Positions 10,126 to 17,422 of a stretch of 64,000 nucleotides of DNA are shown piece by piece. The stretch comes from Palsa-504 sp963806335 (GTDB lineage Bacteria > Actinomycetota > Actinomycetes > Streptosporangiales > Streptosporangiaceae): contig CAWDXO010000016.1 of the NCBI GenBank assembly GCA_963806335.1, positions 1-64,000 on the forward strand. The letters are read 5' to 3'. Below the pieces are notes generated by a model. The model was not told the DNA's origin. It saw only the letters and a list, made by a program, of their open reading frames with translations, and did no database searches. Within the stretch, counting starts at the first letter, position 1. The number at the start of each line of letters is the position of its first letter. Made by a program: the position numbers and the translations under genes.

Positions 10126-10704
10126 ATGACCGGCTTCCGGCCCTTCTTTAACCGGGCCACTGGCGAGTGGATTGAGTTCACCGTGGTTGCCGAGGACAGC
10201 GACGGGCAGCTGGTCCGGTTCAGCTGGCGTAGCGTGCCCGGCGGGGTGATCACCGAGCACGTCCATCCCCGCCAGGAGGAACGTTTTATCATCACGGCCG
10301 GCCAGGCCCGGTTCACCCTCGATGGTGAGGAACTCCTGGCCAGGGCGGGCGACACGATCATCGTGCCCGCCGGAGTGCGCCATTCCGAGGGAAACCCCGG
10401 ATCGGCCGAGATCCAGGCCGTGGTGGAGCTGCGGCCAGCGCTGCGGAGCAAGGAGTTCCATGAGGCCGTCGCGGGCCTGGCCGCTGATGGCAAGACCACC
10501 CCCAGGGGCGCGCCGCGTAACCCGCTCCAGCTGGGTGCCACCTTCTGGCATTTCCGCCACGAAAGCCGGGTCACCTCGCCGCCCATCGGCCTGCAGAACC
10601 TCATGCTCCCGCCGTTGTGGGCGGCGGCGAAGGCCTTCGGCGTGCGCCCTTACTACGCCCGGTGGGACAGCCGGATCCAGACCTCGACACTGGCGGGCGC
10701 GTAG
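10126..10704 (+). CDS. cupin-domain protein
   Basis: A 192-residue protein with one small beta-barrel cupin in its first 110 residues. It has metal-ligand-like motifs HVHPRQEERFIITAGQARF and the second motif GDTIIVPAGVRH. The C-terminal half (RKSKEF-like helix, then LPPLWAAAKAFGVRPYYARW) is of a type seen in stand-alone actinobacterial cupins of unknown substrate. ATG 10126 is preceded by GAGGG. It is followed within 30 bases by an SDR gene, so it is probably co-transcribed with it. Confidence 0.8.
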   Translation: MTGFRPFFNRATGEWIEFTVVAEDSDGQLVRFSWRSVPGGVITEHVHPRQEERFIITAGQARFTLDGEELLARAGDTIIVPAGVRHSEGNPGSAEIQAVVELRPALRSKEFHEAVAGLAADGKTTPRGAPRNPLQLGATFWHFRHESRVTSPPIGLQNLMLPPLWAAAKAFGVRPYYARWDSRIQTSTLAGA

Positions 10705-10733
10705 CCGTGCCCGGCACGAAGACGGCGATCGAT

Positions 10734-11606
10734 ATGGAACAGGCCCGCAGCGCGCCGATGGCCGGCCGGACGGTGCTGGTCACCGGCGGCACCGGCGGCA
10801 TCGGCGGGGCGACCGCCCTGGGCCTGGCCATGATGGGTGCGCGTGTCGCGATCACCGGCCGGGACCGCGGGCGCACCGAGGACGCGGCTGGCGATATCCG
10901 CGCCGCCGCCGGCGGGCAGGTGGACGCGTTCGCCGCGGACCTGTCTTCCCAGTCTCAGGTGCGGCGGCTGGCCGGCGAGGTACTCCAGCGCCTGCCCCGG
11001 ATCGATGTCCTGGTCAACAACGCCGGGGGATACTGGGACACCCGGCACGTCACCGCCGACGGGCTCGAGCGCACCTTCGCCGTAAACCATCTGGCGCCCT
11101 TCCTGCTCACCGGACTGCTCCTGGAGCGGCTGAAGCAAAGTGCCCCGGCCCGCGTGGTCACGGTGTCCTCCAATGTGCAGGCCCGCGGGCGGATCGACTT
11201 CGATGACCTGCAGGGCGAACGGTCCTACTCCGGCGCGCGGGCCTACAGCCAGTCCAAGCTCGCCAATGTCCTGTTCACCTATGAGCTGGCCCGCAGGCTG
11301 GCAGGCACCTCCGTCACTGCCAACGCACTGCATCCCGGCGTGGTGCGCACCTCTTTGGGAGCCGAGGACCCCGGCGTCGTCCAGCGACTGTTCGTCCCGT
11401 TCACACGCCCCTTGATGAAGGACCCGGCCCGGGGCGCCGCCACGTCTATCCACCTTGCTTCCGCTCCCGGCCTCGAGCAGGTGACGGGGCGCTATTTCGC
11501 CGGCAGCAAACCCAGGAGGTCTTCTAAACGAAGCTACGACGAGGCCGCGGCGGCACGGCTCTGGCAGGTCAGCGCCGACCTGACCGCGGCCGGGGACCGC
11601 GACTAA
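10734..11606 (+). CDS. short-chain dehydrogenase/reductase (retinol-dehydrogenase-like)
   Basis: A Rossmann-fold oxidoreductase of about 290 residues. The cofactor loop TGGTGGIGG, the structural NNAG, and catalytic S (VTVSSN) with YSQSK identify a classical SDR. The C-terminus resembles the WW-oxidoreductase/retinol dehydrogenase-like group, in which substrate is usually unknown. The start is ATG 10734; GTG 10707 is an in-frame alternative 2 bases after the cupin stop, with a G-rich sequence upstream. Its position right behind the cupin gene suggests a shared transcript. Confidence 0.85.
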   Translation: MEQARSAPMAGRTVLVTGGTGGIGGATALGLAMMGARVAITGRDRGRTEDAAGDIRAAAGGQVDAFAADLSSQSQVRRLAGEVLQRLPRIDVLVNNAGGYWDTRHVTADGLERTFAVNHLAPFLLTGLLLERLKQSAPARVVTVSSNVQARGRIDFDDLQGERSYSGARAYSQSKLANVLFTYELARRLAGTSVTANALHPGVVRTSLGAEDPGVVQRLFVPFTRPLMKDPARGAATSIHLASAPGLEQVTGRYFAGSKPRRSSKRSYDEAAAARLWQVSADLTAAGDRD

Positions 11607-11710
11607 CTTGAGCGCGCCTTGGCCTGCCACCCTGGGTAGCGGAACGGGGCGGCCGGCCAGCCGTGGCAATGGCGGCTCGTATTAGCGGGCTTATCCTTGC
11701 CGAAGCACGT

Positions 11711-11750
11711 TTATATCGCCCTTAATAGACGCCGACCTATTTCTAATTGT
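11711..11750 (+). repeat. R1 repeat, 40-bp end fragment
   Basis: This stretch, centred on AATAGACGCCGACCTATTTC, matches the distal end of the R1 repeat copies at 11936-12131 (inverted relative to this) and 20841-21034 (same orientation). It and the 11936 copy face each other as inverted repeats about 185 bases apart. Confidence 0.7.
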
Positions 11751-11935
11751 CTATGGCACTCCCACGAAGATGCGGCGGGCCTTGTCTCGGCGTCTCAAAG
11801 TCACTTCCGGCTAACGGTGGCCAGTTCATGCCAAGGGGGTCGGTTTCCTGCACCTGCCGGAACACTGCCGAGGGACCAGGCCGTTGCGCGCTCATCCCCG
11901 ATCCACCCCGCGATCGGCCAGGAATGCCCGCAAAC
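11751..11935. other. spacer between inverted R1 ends
   Basis: 185 bases of lower GC than the surroundings, lying between two inverted R1 ends. A 64-codon minus-strand frame crosses it (11937 to 11743) without a ribosome binding site. I see no recognisable gene. The arrangement of spacer plus inverted ends resembles a decayed small mobile element. Confidence 0.35.
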
Positions 11936-12131
11936 ACTTAGAAATAAATCAGCATCTATTGAAGTGCGATATGGCTCGATGTAGCGTGAGTGGTGGCACG
12001 ATGGATATTCCCGTAGCCGTGTTGGTCTCTGCTTAAGGCAGTTTGAGCAGCGTCCGGGAGCGTTGCTCCGGACCCTGGTAGCGCTGGTTTAGCAGATTGA
12101 TCCATGAGACGCCTGGTTCGGGCAGGACGAC
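11936..12131 (-). repeat. R1 dispersed repeat, copy A (includes a relic gene end)
   Basis: About 195 bases that are roughly 85% identical, by eye, to the reverse complement of 20841-21034. Read on the minus strand, the inner half is an open frame ending VVLPEPGVSWINLLNQRYQG then PEQRSRTLLKLP and TAA (at about 12030). The outer half is noncoding and ends with the same 26-base tail as the fragment at 11724. It looks like the 3' end of a mobile or duplicated gene plus its terminal sequence. I cannot name the protein. Confidence 0.75.
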
Positions 12132-12202
12132 TACTTTGAGTTGTCCCCCCACGCAGGCCCGACGCCTCTTCTGAGCAATTCCGCGCGCGAGGAGGTATCG
12201 GG

Positions 12203-12331
12203 ATGAGTATTGAGCTGATTATCGTGATCGTTGTGGTGCTCCTGGCGGTCGGGAACATCGCATGGCGCAGGGCGCGCACGGGCTCGTTCGCCCCCTGGTG
12301 GTGGCGCGGCAAAGGCAGCCGGAGTGAGTAA
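12203..12331 (+). CDS. 42-residue single-pass membrane peptide, coupled to ABC transporter
   Basis: A small ORF with a strong ribosome binding site (GAGGAGG, 8 bases before ATG). It encodes MSIELIIVIVVVLLAVGN, then a basic, Trp-rich tail (AWRRAR, APWWWRGKGSRSE). Residues 4-20 form one transmembrane helix with the positive tail predicted inside. Its last codons overlap the GTG start of the ATPase gene by 8 bases, so it is probably the first cistron of this exporter operon. No family is recognised. Roles as an exporter accessory peptide or leader are possible. Confidence 0.7.
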   Translation: MSIELIIVIVVVLLAVGNIAWRRARTGSFAPWWWRGKGSRSE

Positions 12332-13385
12332 GAACCCCGGATCGCTGGCCAGGCCGACGGGCCGTGCCACGCAGACAGCCCGGGACGATGCGGAGCGTGC
12401 TGGGCCGCCAGAGCGCCAGGACCGCGCCGTGCCGCCGCTTGCCGTCGACCTGCAGGGCGTGCACAAGCACTTCGGCTCGGTGCAGGCCGTGCGGGGAGTC
12501 GCGCTGGCCGTCGGCTCCGGGGAGGTGATGGCCTTCCTGGGCCCCAACGGCGCCGGGAAGACCTCGACGATCGACATGATCCTGGGCCTGTCCCGCCCGG
12601 ATGCCGGTGCGGTCGAGGTCTACGGCATGGCGCCGCGGCAGGCGGTCCGCAAGGGCCTGGTCTCCGCCGTCATGCAGGCGGGGGGCCTGCTCAAGGACCT
12701 CACGGTGGCGGAGACGGTCGAGTACACCGCCAGGCTATTCGCCGTCAGCCGCCCGGTCGGGGAGGTGCTGGAGCGGGCTGGCATCACCGCGATCGCGGGC
12801 CGCAGGGTCGGGAAGTGCTCGGGAGGAGAACAGCAGCGGCTGCGCTTCGCGATGGCGCTGATTCCTGACCCCGAGCTGCTCATCCTGGACGAGCCGACGC
12901 AGGGAATGGACGTGGAGGGCCGGCGCGGCTTCTGGAAGGCCATCCGCGAGGACGCCGCCCTGGGCCGGACGATCGTCTTTGCGACGCACTACCTGGAAGA
13001 GGCGGACGCATACGCCGACCGGATCGTCCTGATCAGCAAGGGCCGGATCGTGGCGGACGGGACCGCCGCCGAGGTCAAGGGCCTGGCCTCGGGCCGGACC
13101 ATCCGGGCGACCCTGCCCGGCGCGGACGAGACGGCGCTGCGGGCCATGCCAGGCGTGGATGGCGTCGAAGTGCGCGGAGACACTGTCTTGATCCATTCCG
13201 GCGACACCGACACCATTGCCCGGCGGCTGCTGACCCAGACTCCGGCCCGTGATCTGGAGATCACCGCACGCGGGCTCGAAGATGCCTTCCTCGCCTTGAC
13301 CGGCGACGGCCCGCCCGGCCCGGCCGGCCCGCCCGGCGCGCCCGGCCCGCCCGGCCCACCCGGCGAGAGCCAGGCCGCGACATGA
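12324..13385 (+). CDS. ABC-2 exporter ATP-binding protein with collagen-like tail
   Basis: A cytoplasmic ATPase of the daunorubicin-resistance/ABC-2 type: Walker A GPNGAGKTS, Q-loop AVMQAGG, signature CSGGEQQRLRFAMAL, Walker B LLILDEPTQGMD, and the switch His in FATHYLEEAD. The ABC signature LSGGQ is replaced by CSGGE. The C-terminus ends in a Gly-X-Y stretch (GPPGPAGPPGAPGPPGPPGE), which is unusual for an ATPase. The start is taken as GTG 12324, overlapping the small peptide gene; GTG 12429, with AGGA upstream, is a credible alternative that would remove a charged N-terminal extension. It overlaps the permease gene by ATGA. Confidence 0.85.
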   Translation: MSKNPGSLARPTGRATQTARDDAERAGPPERQDRAVPPLAVDLQGVHKHFGSVQAVRGVALAVGSGEVMAFLGPNGAGKTSTIDMILGLSRPDAGAVEVYGMAPRQAVRKGLVSAVMQAGGLLKDLTVAETVEYTARLFAVSRPVGEVLERAGITAIAGRRVGKCSGGEQQRLRFAMALIPDPELLILDEPTQGMDVEGRRGFWKAIREDAALGRTIVFATHYLEEADAYADRIVLISKGRIVADGTAAEVKGLASGRTIRATLPGADETALRAMPGVDGVEVRGDTVLIHSGDTDTIARRLLTQTPARDLEITARGLEDAFLALTGDGPPGPAGPPGAPGPPGPPGESQAAT

Positions 13386-14179
13386 CCGCTCAATCCACCC
13401 TGACCGCCGCCCTGGAGCGCCAACCGCCCCCGGTGGGCGGCTTCAGCCCGGCGATCGTGCGGCTGGAGGTCCGCCGTCTGCTGCGCAACCGGCGGACCAT
13501 GATCTTGGCGCTGTTGCTGCCGGTGCTCTTTTTCTGGGGTATCGGCCTGAACAACAGCTACGTGCACGAAAGAGCCGGGCACGGCAACGTGTCGGCCGTC
13601 GAGATGATCAGCATCGCCCTGTACGGCGCGGTGTCCGCCACCGCGACCTGCGGGGCGATGGTCTCCATCGAACGGGCAGCAGGCTGGAGCCGGCAGCTGC
13701 GCGTGACGCCGCTATCGCCCGCGGCCTACGTCGTGATCAAGATGCTGACCTCGCTGGTCCTGGCGGCCGGCGCGGTCGGCGCCGTCTACCTGGTGGGCGC
13801 GGTCACGAACAAGGTGTTGATGCCGGCGGATCTGTGGGTCATCACCGGGCTGTGCGTGTGGATCGGCTCCCTGCTGTTCGCCGCCTTCGGCCTGTTCACC
13901 GGCTATCTGCTGCCGTCGGAGAACGTCACCCAGGTCATCGCGCTCGCGCTGACGCTGTGCAGCTTCGCCGGCGGCCTGTTCATCCCGCTCAGCCAGTTCT
14001 CGCCAGCTTTGCAGACCTTTGCCAAGTTCACGCCGCTGTACGGGCTCAGCCAGCTCGTCCACTACCCGCTGATCGGCGGCACCCTGCAATGGGTCTGGAT
14101 CTTGAACCTGGCCGTGTGGCTCGCGATCTTCGTGGCCGGCGCCGTCTGGAGCCTGCGCCGCGACACCGCCAGGGTGTGA
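13382..14179 (+). CDS. ABC-2 type exporter permease
   Basis: A 265-residue integral membrane protein with six predicted helices and the ABC-2 architecture: the first helix MILALLLPVLFFWGIGL, an ERAAGWSRQLRVTPLSP coupling segment between helices 2 and 3, and the conserved late segment GGLFIPLSQFSPALQTFAKF then TPLYGLSQL. It would pair with the preceding ATPase to export a lipid, drug or peptide; substrate is not evident. ATG overlaps the ATPase stop (ATGA), indicating stoichiometric translation. Confidence 0.88.
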   Translation: MTAQSTLTAALERQPPPVGGFSPAIVRLEVRRLLRNRRTMILALLLPVLFFWGIGLNNSYVHERAGHGNVSAVEMISIALYGAVSATATCGAMVSIERAAGWSRQLRVTPLSPAAYVVIKMLTSLVLAAGAVGAVYLVGAVTNKVLMPADLWVITGLCVWIGSLLFAAFGLFTGYLLPSENVTQVIALALTLCSFAGGLFIPLSQFSPALQTFAKFTPLYGLSQLVHYPLIGGTLQWVWILNLAVWLAIFVAGAVWSLRRDTARV

Positions 14180-14213
14180 TCCCCGGCCTCGTGCGGGGCC
14201 GGGGCCCCGGGCG

Positions 14214-16676
14214 TCATACGTAGTCCTGTCGTTGCAGGAGCCGCCAGGCGGCCCAGCCGGGGATGACGGGCAGCCAGTAGGTGGCCAGCCGGTAGGTGAG
14301 GACCGCCGAGACCGCGGGCCCCGGGGGGACGCCGATGCCGGTCAGGCCCGCGACCAGGGCGGCCTCGATGGCTCCGAGGCCGCCGGGGGTGGGGGAGGCG
14401 GCGGCGATGGCGGCGGCACCGAGGTAGACCGCGCCGATCTCGACGATCCCGGCGCGGCCGCCGAACGCCTCCACCGAGGCGACGAGGCCGCCGATGTAGG
14501 CCAGGGTGATCAGCGCGGAACCGCCGACCAGGAGGGTCAGCTTGACCGGGCTGACCGCCACTGTCCGCAGGCTGACGGCGGCGGAGCGCAGGGCTGGCAG
14601 TAGCCGGGTCGCGGCGAGCCGCCTGCCCCGGCGGGTGGCCAGCACGATGCCGACGAGTGCGGCCAGTATGGCCAGGATCAGCAGCAGCTTGCTGGCCGGC
14701 GGCAGCTTGAAGGCATGCCCCAGCTGGTGGCCGGCCAGGGCGAAGAAGATGACCAGCAAGATCAGGTGAGCCACGGCTCCCATCAGGGCGTTGACTCCGA
14801 CCGCCGCGACGCCGGCGCCGGGCGAGACGCCGCTTTTTTGCAGGAACCGGGTGTTCAGGGCCATGCCGCCGACGTTGGCGGGAGAGACCCGGTTGACGAA
14901 GGACGAGGCGACCTGGGTCAGGGTAGTGGGCCAGAAGGGCACCGGGCCGGGCACGGCGCCGATCAGCGCGGCGGCGCTGGCTAGATAGGTCACGGCGGAG
15001 GAGGCGATGATGACCGGCAGCCAGACCCAGTGCGCGGACTGCAGCGCGTGCCAGCTGCTGCTCACGTCCGCAAGCTGGGGCAAGACAAAGTAGAAGGCAC
15101 CGGCCAAGGCGGTGATCGTCAGCAAGGTACGCGGCCGGACCCGCTGCAGGCGGGCCAGCGGCTGCCCGTTCATCCCGCTGGCCGCGGTGGCCGCGGACCT
15201 GGTGGCCGCGAGCAGGCCGTCCTCGCGGCCGATGGCGTGACGGGTGGCGGCCGACAGGGCCAGCGGCTGCAGCAACGGCACCGCGGCCGCCAGCTGCCGG
15301 GCGCCGATGACCCCGGCGGCGCTGGCGGAGGCCCGGTCCGCGCCGACCACGATGGCCAGCGACGCCAGCAGCTCGGCCAGGTCGAGGTCCTGTTGCCGCT
15401 GGGTGGCGGCCAGCTCGGAGAAGCTGAAGTCGGTCAGCCATGGCCGCCCGTCATCCCCGGCCATCACGTTCGCCGTCCGCAGGGACCGGTGGGCGATCCC
15501 GGCGCGGTGCAGCCGGTCGACGTCGGCCCACAGCCGCTGGAGGAGATCGTCGCTGATCCGCCCGGCGGGGAGCTGGCCGAGCGAGCTGCCGTCTACCCGG
15601 TCCATGACCAGCAGCGCGGTCCCGCCTCCGGCCTTGATCACCTGGTCGACGCGGGGGACGCGGACGCCGGCCCGCTCGGCCATCACACCGATGAGAGCCT
15701 GGTGCTCGACGGCCCGGATGACCGAGGCCGCGGGCCAGGTGTCGCCGACGTTGCGCAGCCGGGCGAACCGGTACGCCCGGTAGAGCAGGTCGGCATCTCG
15801 CTGATCGGAGCCAAGGGCCTTGATGAACAGCCCCCGCCCGTCATCGGTGACAGCCACGAACGGCCGGGAGCCCTTGGCCTGGACGCCGGCCGGCTCGACG
15901 GAGGCGACGGGCAGCCCGGCGGACCGCAGCGCGGCCGCGATCCCCGCTGATCCGATCCGCCGGTCGGGCACGCCGAAGGCGACGAGTACGGCTGCGCCGA
16001 CGGTCACGCCGGAAGCGAACGCGAGAACCAGTTCGGCCGGCAGGATAGTACCGGTAACTAGCCGGGCCGCCCCCATGGCGGCCAGCGCGATCCATGCCGT
16101 CCGGCGCCAGGGACGGCTCAGCCACGGCGCTGCGGCCACGGTGACCGCCACCGCCGCGGCGAGCAGGGCCGGGCCGGGAAACGCGGTGCTGGCCAGCCAG
16201 GAGCTATGCCCGGCCGCCGCGGTTACCGCATGCGAGTGCTTGTCACCGACCAGATACAAGATGCCTGCCAGCGCGGCGCCGGCCGCGACGGCCCCAGCCA
16301 CCAGGCCGAGCAGCAGGCGGAACCGGCGATGCCACAGGGCGGCGGCGACGGCCGTGGCGGCCGCGAGGACGAGTGCCACTTGCGCCAGGCCGGTCAGCAG
16401 CCGTCCGGCCGGGTCAGATCCGAGCCAGGTCACGGTGGCCGCGCCGGGGCCCGTCAGCCGACTGGGAGCCAGCGCGACGGCGACGAGCATCCCGATCAGG
16501 ACCAGGCCGCTGCCGATCAGGCGGATGACATCGCCCGGATGACGGTAACGAGTCGACGGCAAAGACCACCCTGCATGCTTCGTGACCGGCGGCGGAGGAC
16601 CGGGCGAAGGCTCCTCGGCGTCGGCCGGAGGGTCGCCGAGTCCGATTCCGCTGCGCTGGGTCCCGTCCATGTTCAT
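14214..16676 (-). CDS. LPG-synthase-like membrane protein with internal kinase-like domain
   Basis: An 820-residue multi-domain membrane protein. Residues about 40-260 form an N-terminal helix bundle, 270-490 resemble a phosphotransferase/lipid-kinase fold, and 510-815 are the LPG_synthase_TM/UPF0104 bundle (as in MprF flippase and glycolipid regulators), including PANVGGMALNTRFLQ and ASPTPGGLGAIEAALVAGL. In the kinase-like part the catalytic loop reads HRSLRTANVM, where active kinases have HRD; the metal loop LTDFSF is kept. It may therefore be a pseudokinase. ATG 16676 follows GAAAGG. It is the last gene of a block with two PAP2 proteins, suggesting lipid-linked sugar or phospholipid handling at the membrane. 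Confidence 0.8.
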   Translation of the reverse strand: MNMDGTQRSGIGLGDPPADAEEPSPGPPPPVTKHAGWSLPSTRYRHPGDVIRLIGSGLVLIGMLVAVALAPSRLTGPGAATVTWLGSDPAGRLLTGLAQVALVLAAATAVAAALWHRRFRLLLGLVAGAVAAGAALAGILYLVGDKHSHAVTAAAGHSSWLASTAFPGPALLAAAVAVTVAAAPWLSRPWRRTAWIALAAMGAARLVTGTILPAELVLAFASGVTVGAAVLVAFGVPDRRIGSAGIAAALRSAGLPVASVEPAGVQAKGSRPFVAVTDDGRGLFIKALGSDQRDADLLYRAYRFARLRNVGDTWPAASVIRAVEHQALIGVMAERAGVRVPRVDQVIKAGGGTALLVMDRVDGSSLGQLPAGRISDDLLQRLWADVDRLHRAGIAHRSLRTANVMAGDDGRPWLTDFSFSELAATQRQQDLDLAELLASLAIVVGADRASASAAGVIGARQLAAAVPLLQPLALSAATRHAIGREDGLLAATRSAATAASGMNGQPLARLQRVRPRTLLTITALAGAFYFVLPQLADVSSSWHALQSAHWVWLPVIIASSAVTYLASAAALIGAVPGPVPFWPTTLTQVASSFVNRVSPANVGGMALNTRFLQKSGVSPGAGVAAVGVNALMGAVAHLILLVIFFALAGHQLGHAFKLPPASKLLLILAILAALVGIVLATRRGRRLAATRLLPALRSAAVSLRTVAVSPVKLTLLVGGSALITLAYIGGLVASVEAFGGRAGIVEIGAVYLGAAAIAAASPTPGGLGAIEAALVAGLTGIGVPPGPAVSAVLTYRLATYWLPVIPGWAAWRLLQRQDYV

Positions 16677-16681
16677 GCCTT

Positions 16682-17422
16682 TCACCTGCTGCTCCCGGCG
16701 CGCCGGGGCGGCAGCACGCCCGCCTTCCGCGCGGGTCGCTGTCGCTGGTTGTGCCGTCGCTGGAACTGGTCGGCGACCAGGGCCGTCACCAGGGCGCAGG
16801 AGGTACCGAGCAGGATCCCGGCGGTGGCGTCGGAGAGCCAGTGGGCCGCGAGGTAGGCGCGGGAGAGCCCCATCACAATCGAGAACGCCACCGCGGCCGC
16901 GCCCCACAGGACACGCCGCCGTCCCGCGGGGACCAGGGCGATGACCGCCGCGACGACGGTGACCGACGCGGCGATCGCATGTCCGGACGGGAATGACGCG
17001 CCGCTCGTCGCGACCAGCGACCCGGGCGGCCTGGTCCGGTCGTAGAGCCCTTTCAGCGAGCCGATCAGCGCCTCCGACGCCGCGATGGCGGCGGCGAAAG
17101 CGGCCAGATGCCACCACCGGCGGCGCAGGGCCAGGAACCCGGCCAGGGCGATCCGGACCGGCAGCGTGACGTACACCAGCCCGAGGACGTTGAAGACCTT
17201 GGCGATCGCGATCAGCGGCGGCGCCCGCCCGGAGACCATCAGCCGCAGCCACGCGTCGTCAAGCCGCTGGATGCGGATCAGCGCGCCGTGGTCGGCGACC
17301 ACGGCGAACACCACGGCCGTGACCGTCACCACCCCGGCGGTAAGGAGCGCGGCCAGCCGGGGACGGCCAAGCAGCGCGTCCTCCTCCCGCCGGGCCGGAG
17401 CCGGCCGGGTCACCCCGGGCAT
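16682..17422 (-). CDS. PAP2-family membrane phosphatase
   Basis: A 246-residue phosphatidic-acid-phosphatase-type protein with about six membrane helices. The three catalytic motifs are intact: KGLYDRTRP (KxxxxxxRP), PSGHAIAAS, and SRAYLAAHWLSD. Such enzymes remove phosphate from undecaprenyl pyrophosphate or lipid phosphates on the outer membrane face. ATG 17422 (GAGG six bases upstream) lies within the end of the upstream kinase gene, overlapping 13 bp. It stops 5 bases before the next gene. The C-terminal tail is basic and cytoplasmic. Confidence 0.88.
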   Translation of the reverse strand: MPGVTRPAPARREEDALLGRPRLAALLTAGVVTVTAVVFAVVADHGALIRIQRLDDAWLRLMVSGRAPPLIAIAKVFNVLGLVYVTLPVRIALAGFLALRRRWWHLAAFAAAIAASEALIGSLKGLYDRTRPPGSLVATSGASFPSGHAIAASVTVVAAVIALVPAGRRRVLWGAAAVAFSIVMGLSRAYLAAHWLSDATAGILLGTSCALVTALVADQFQRRHNQRQRPARKAGVLPPRRAGSSR

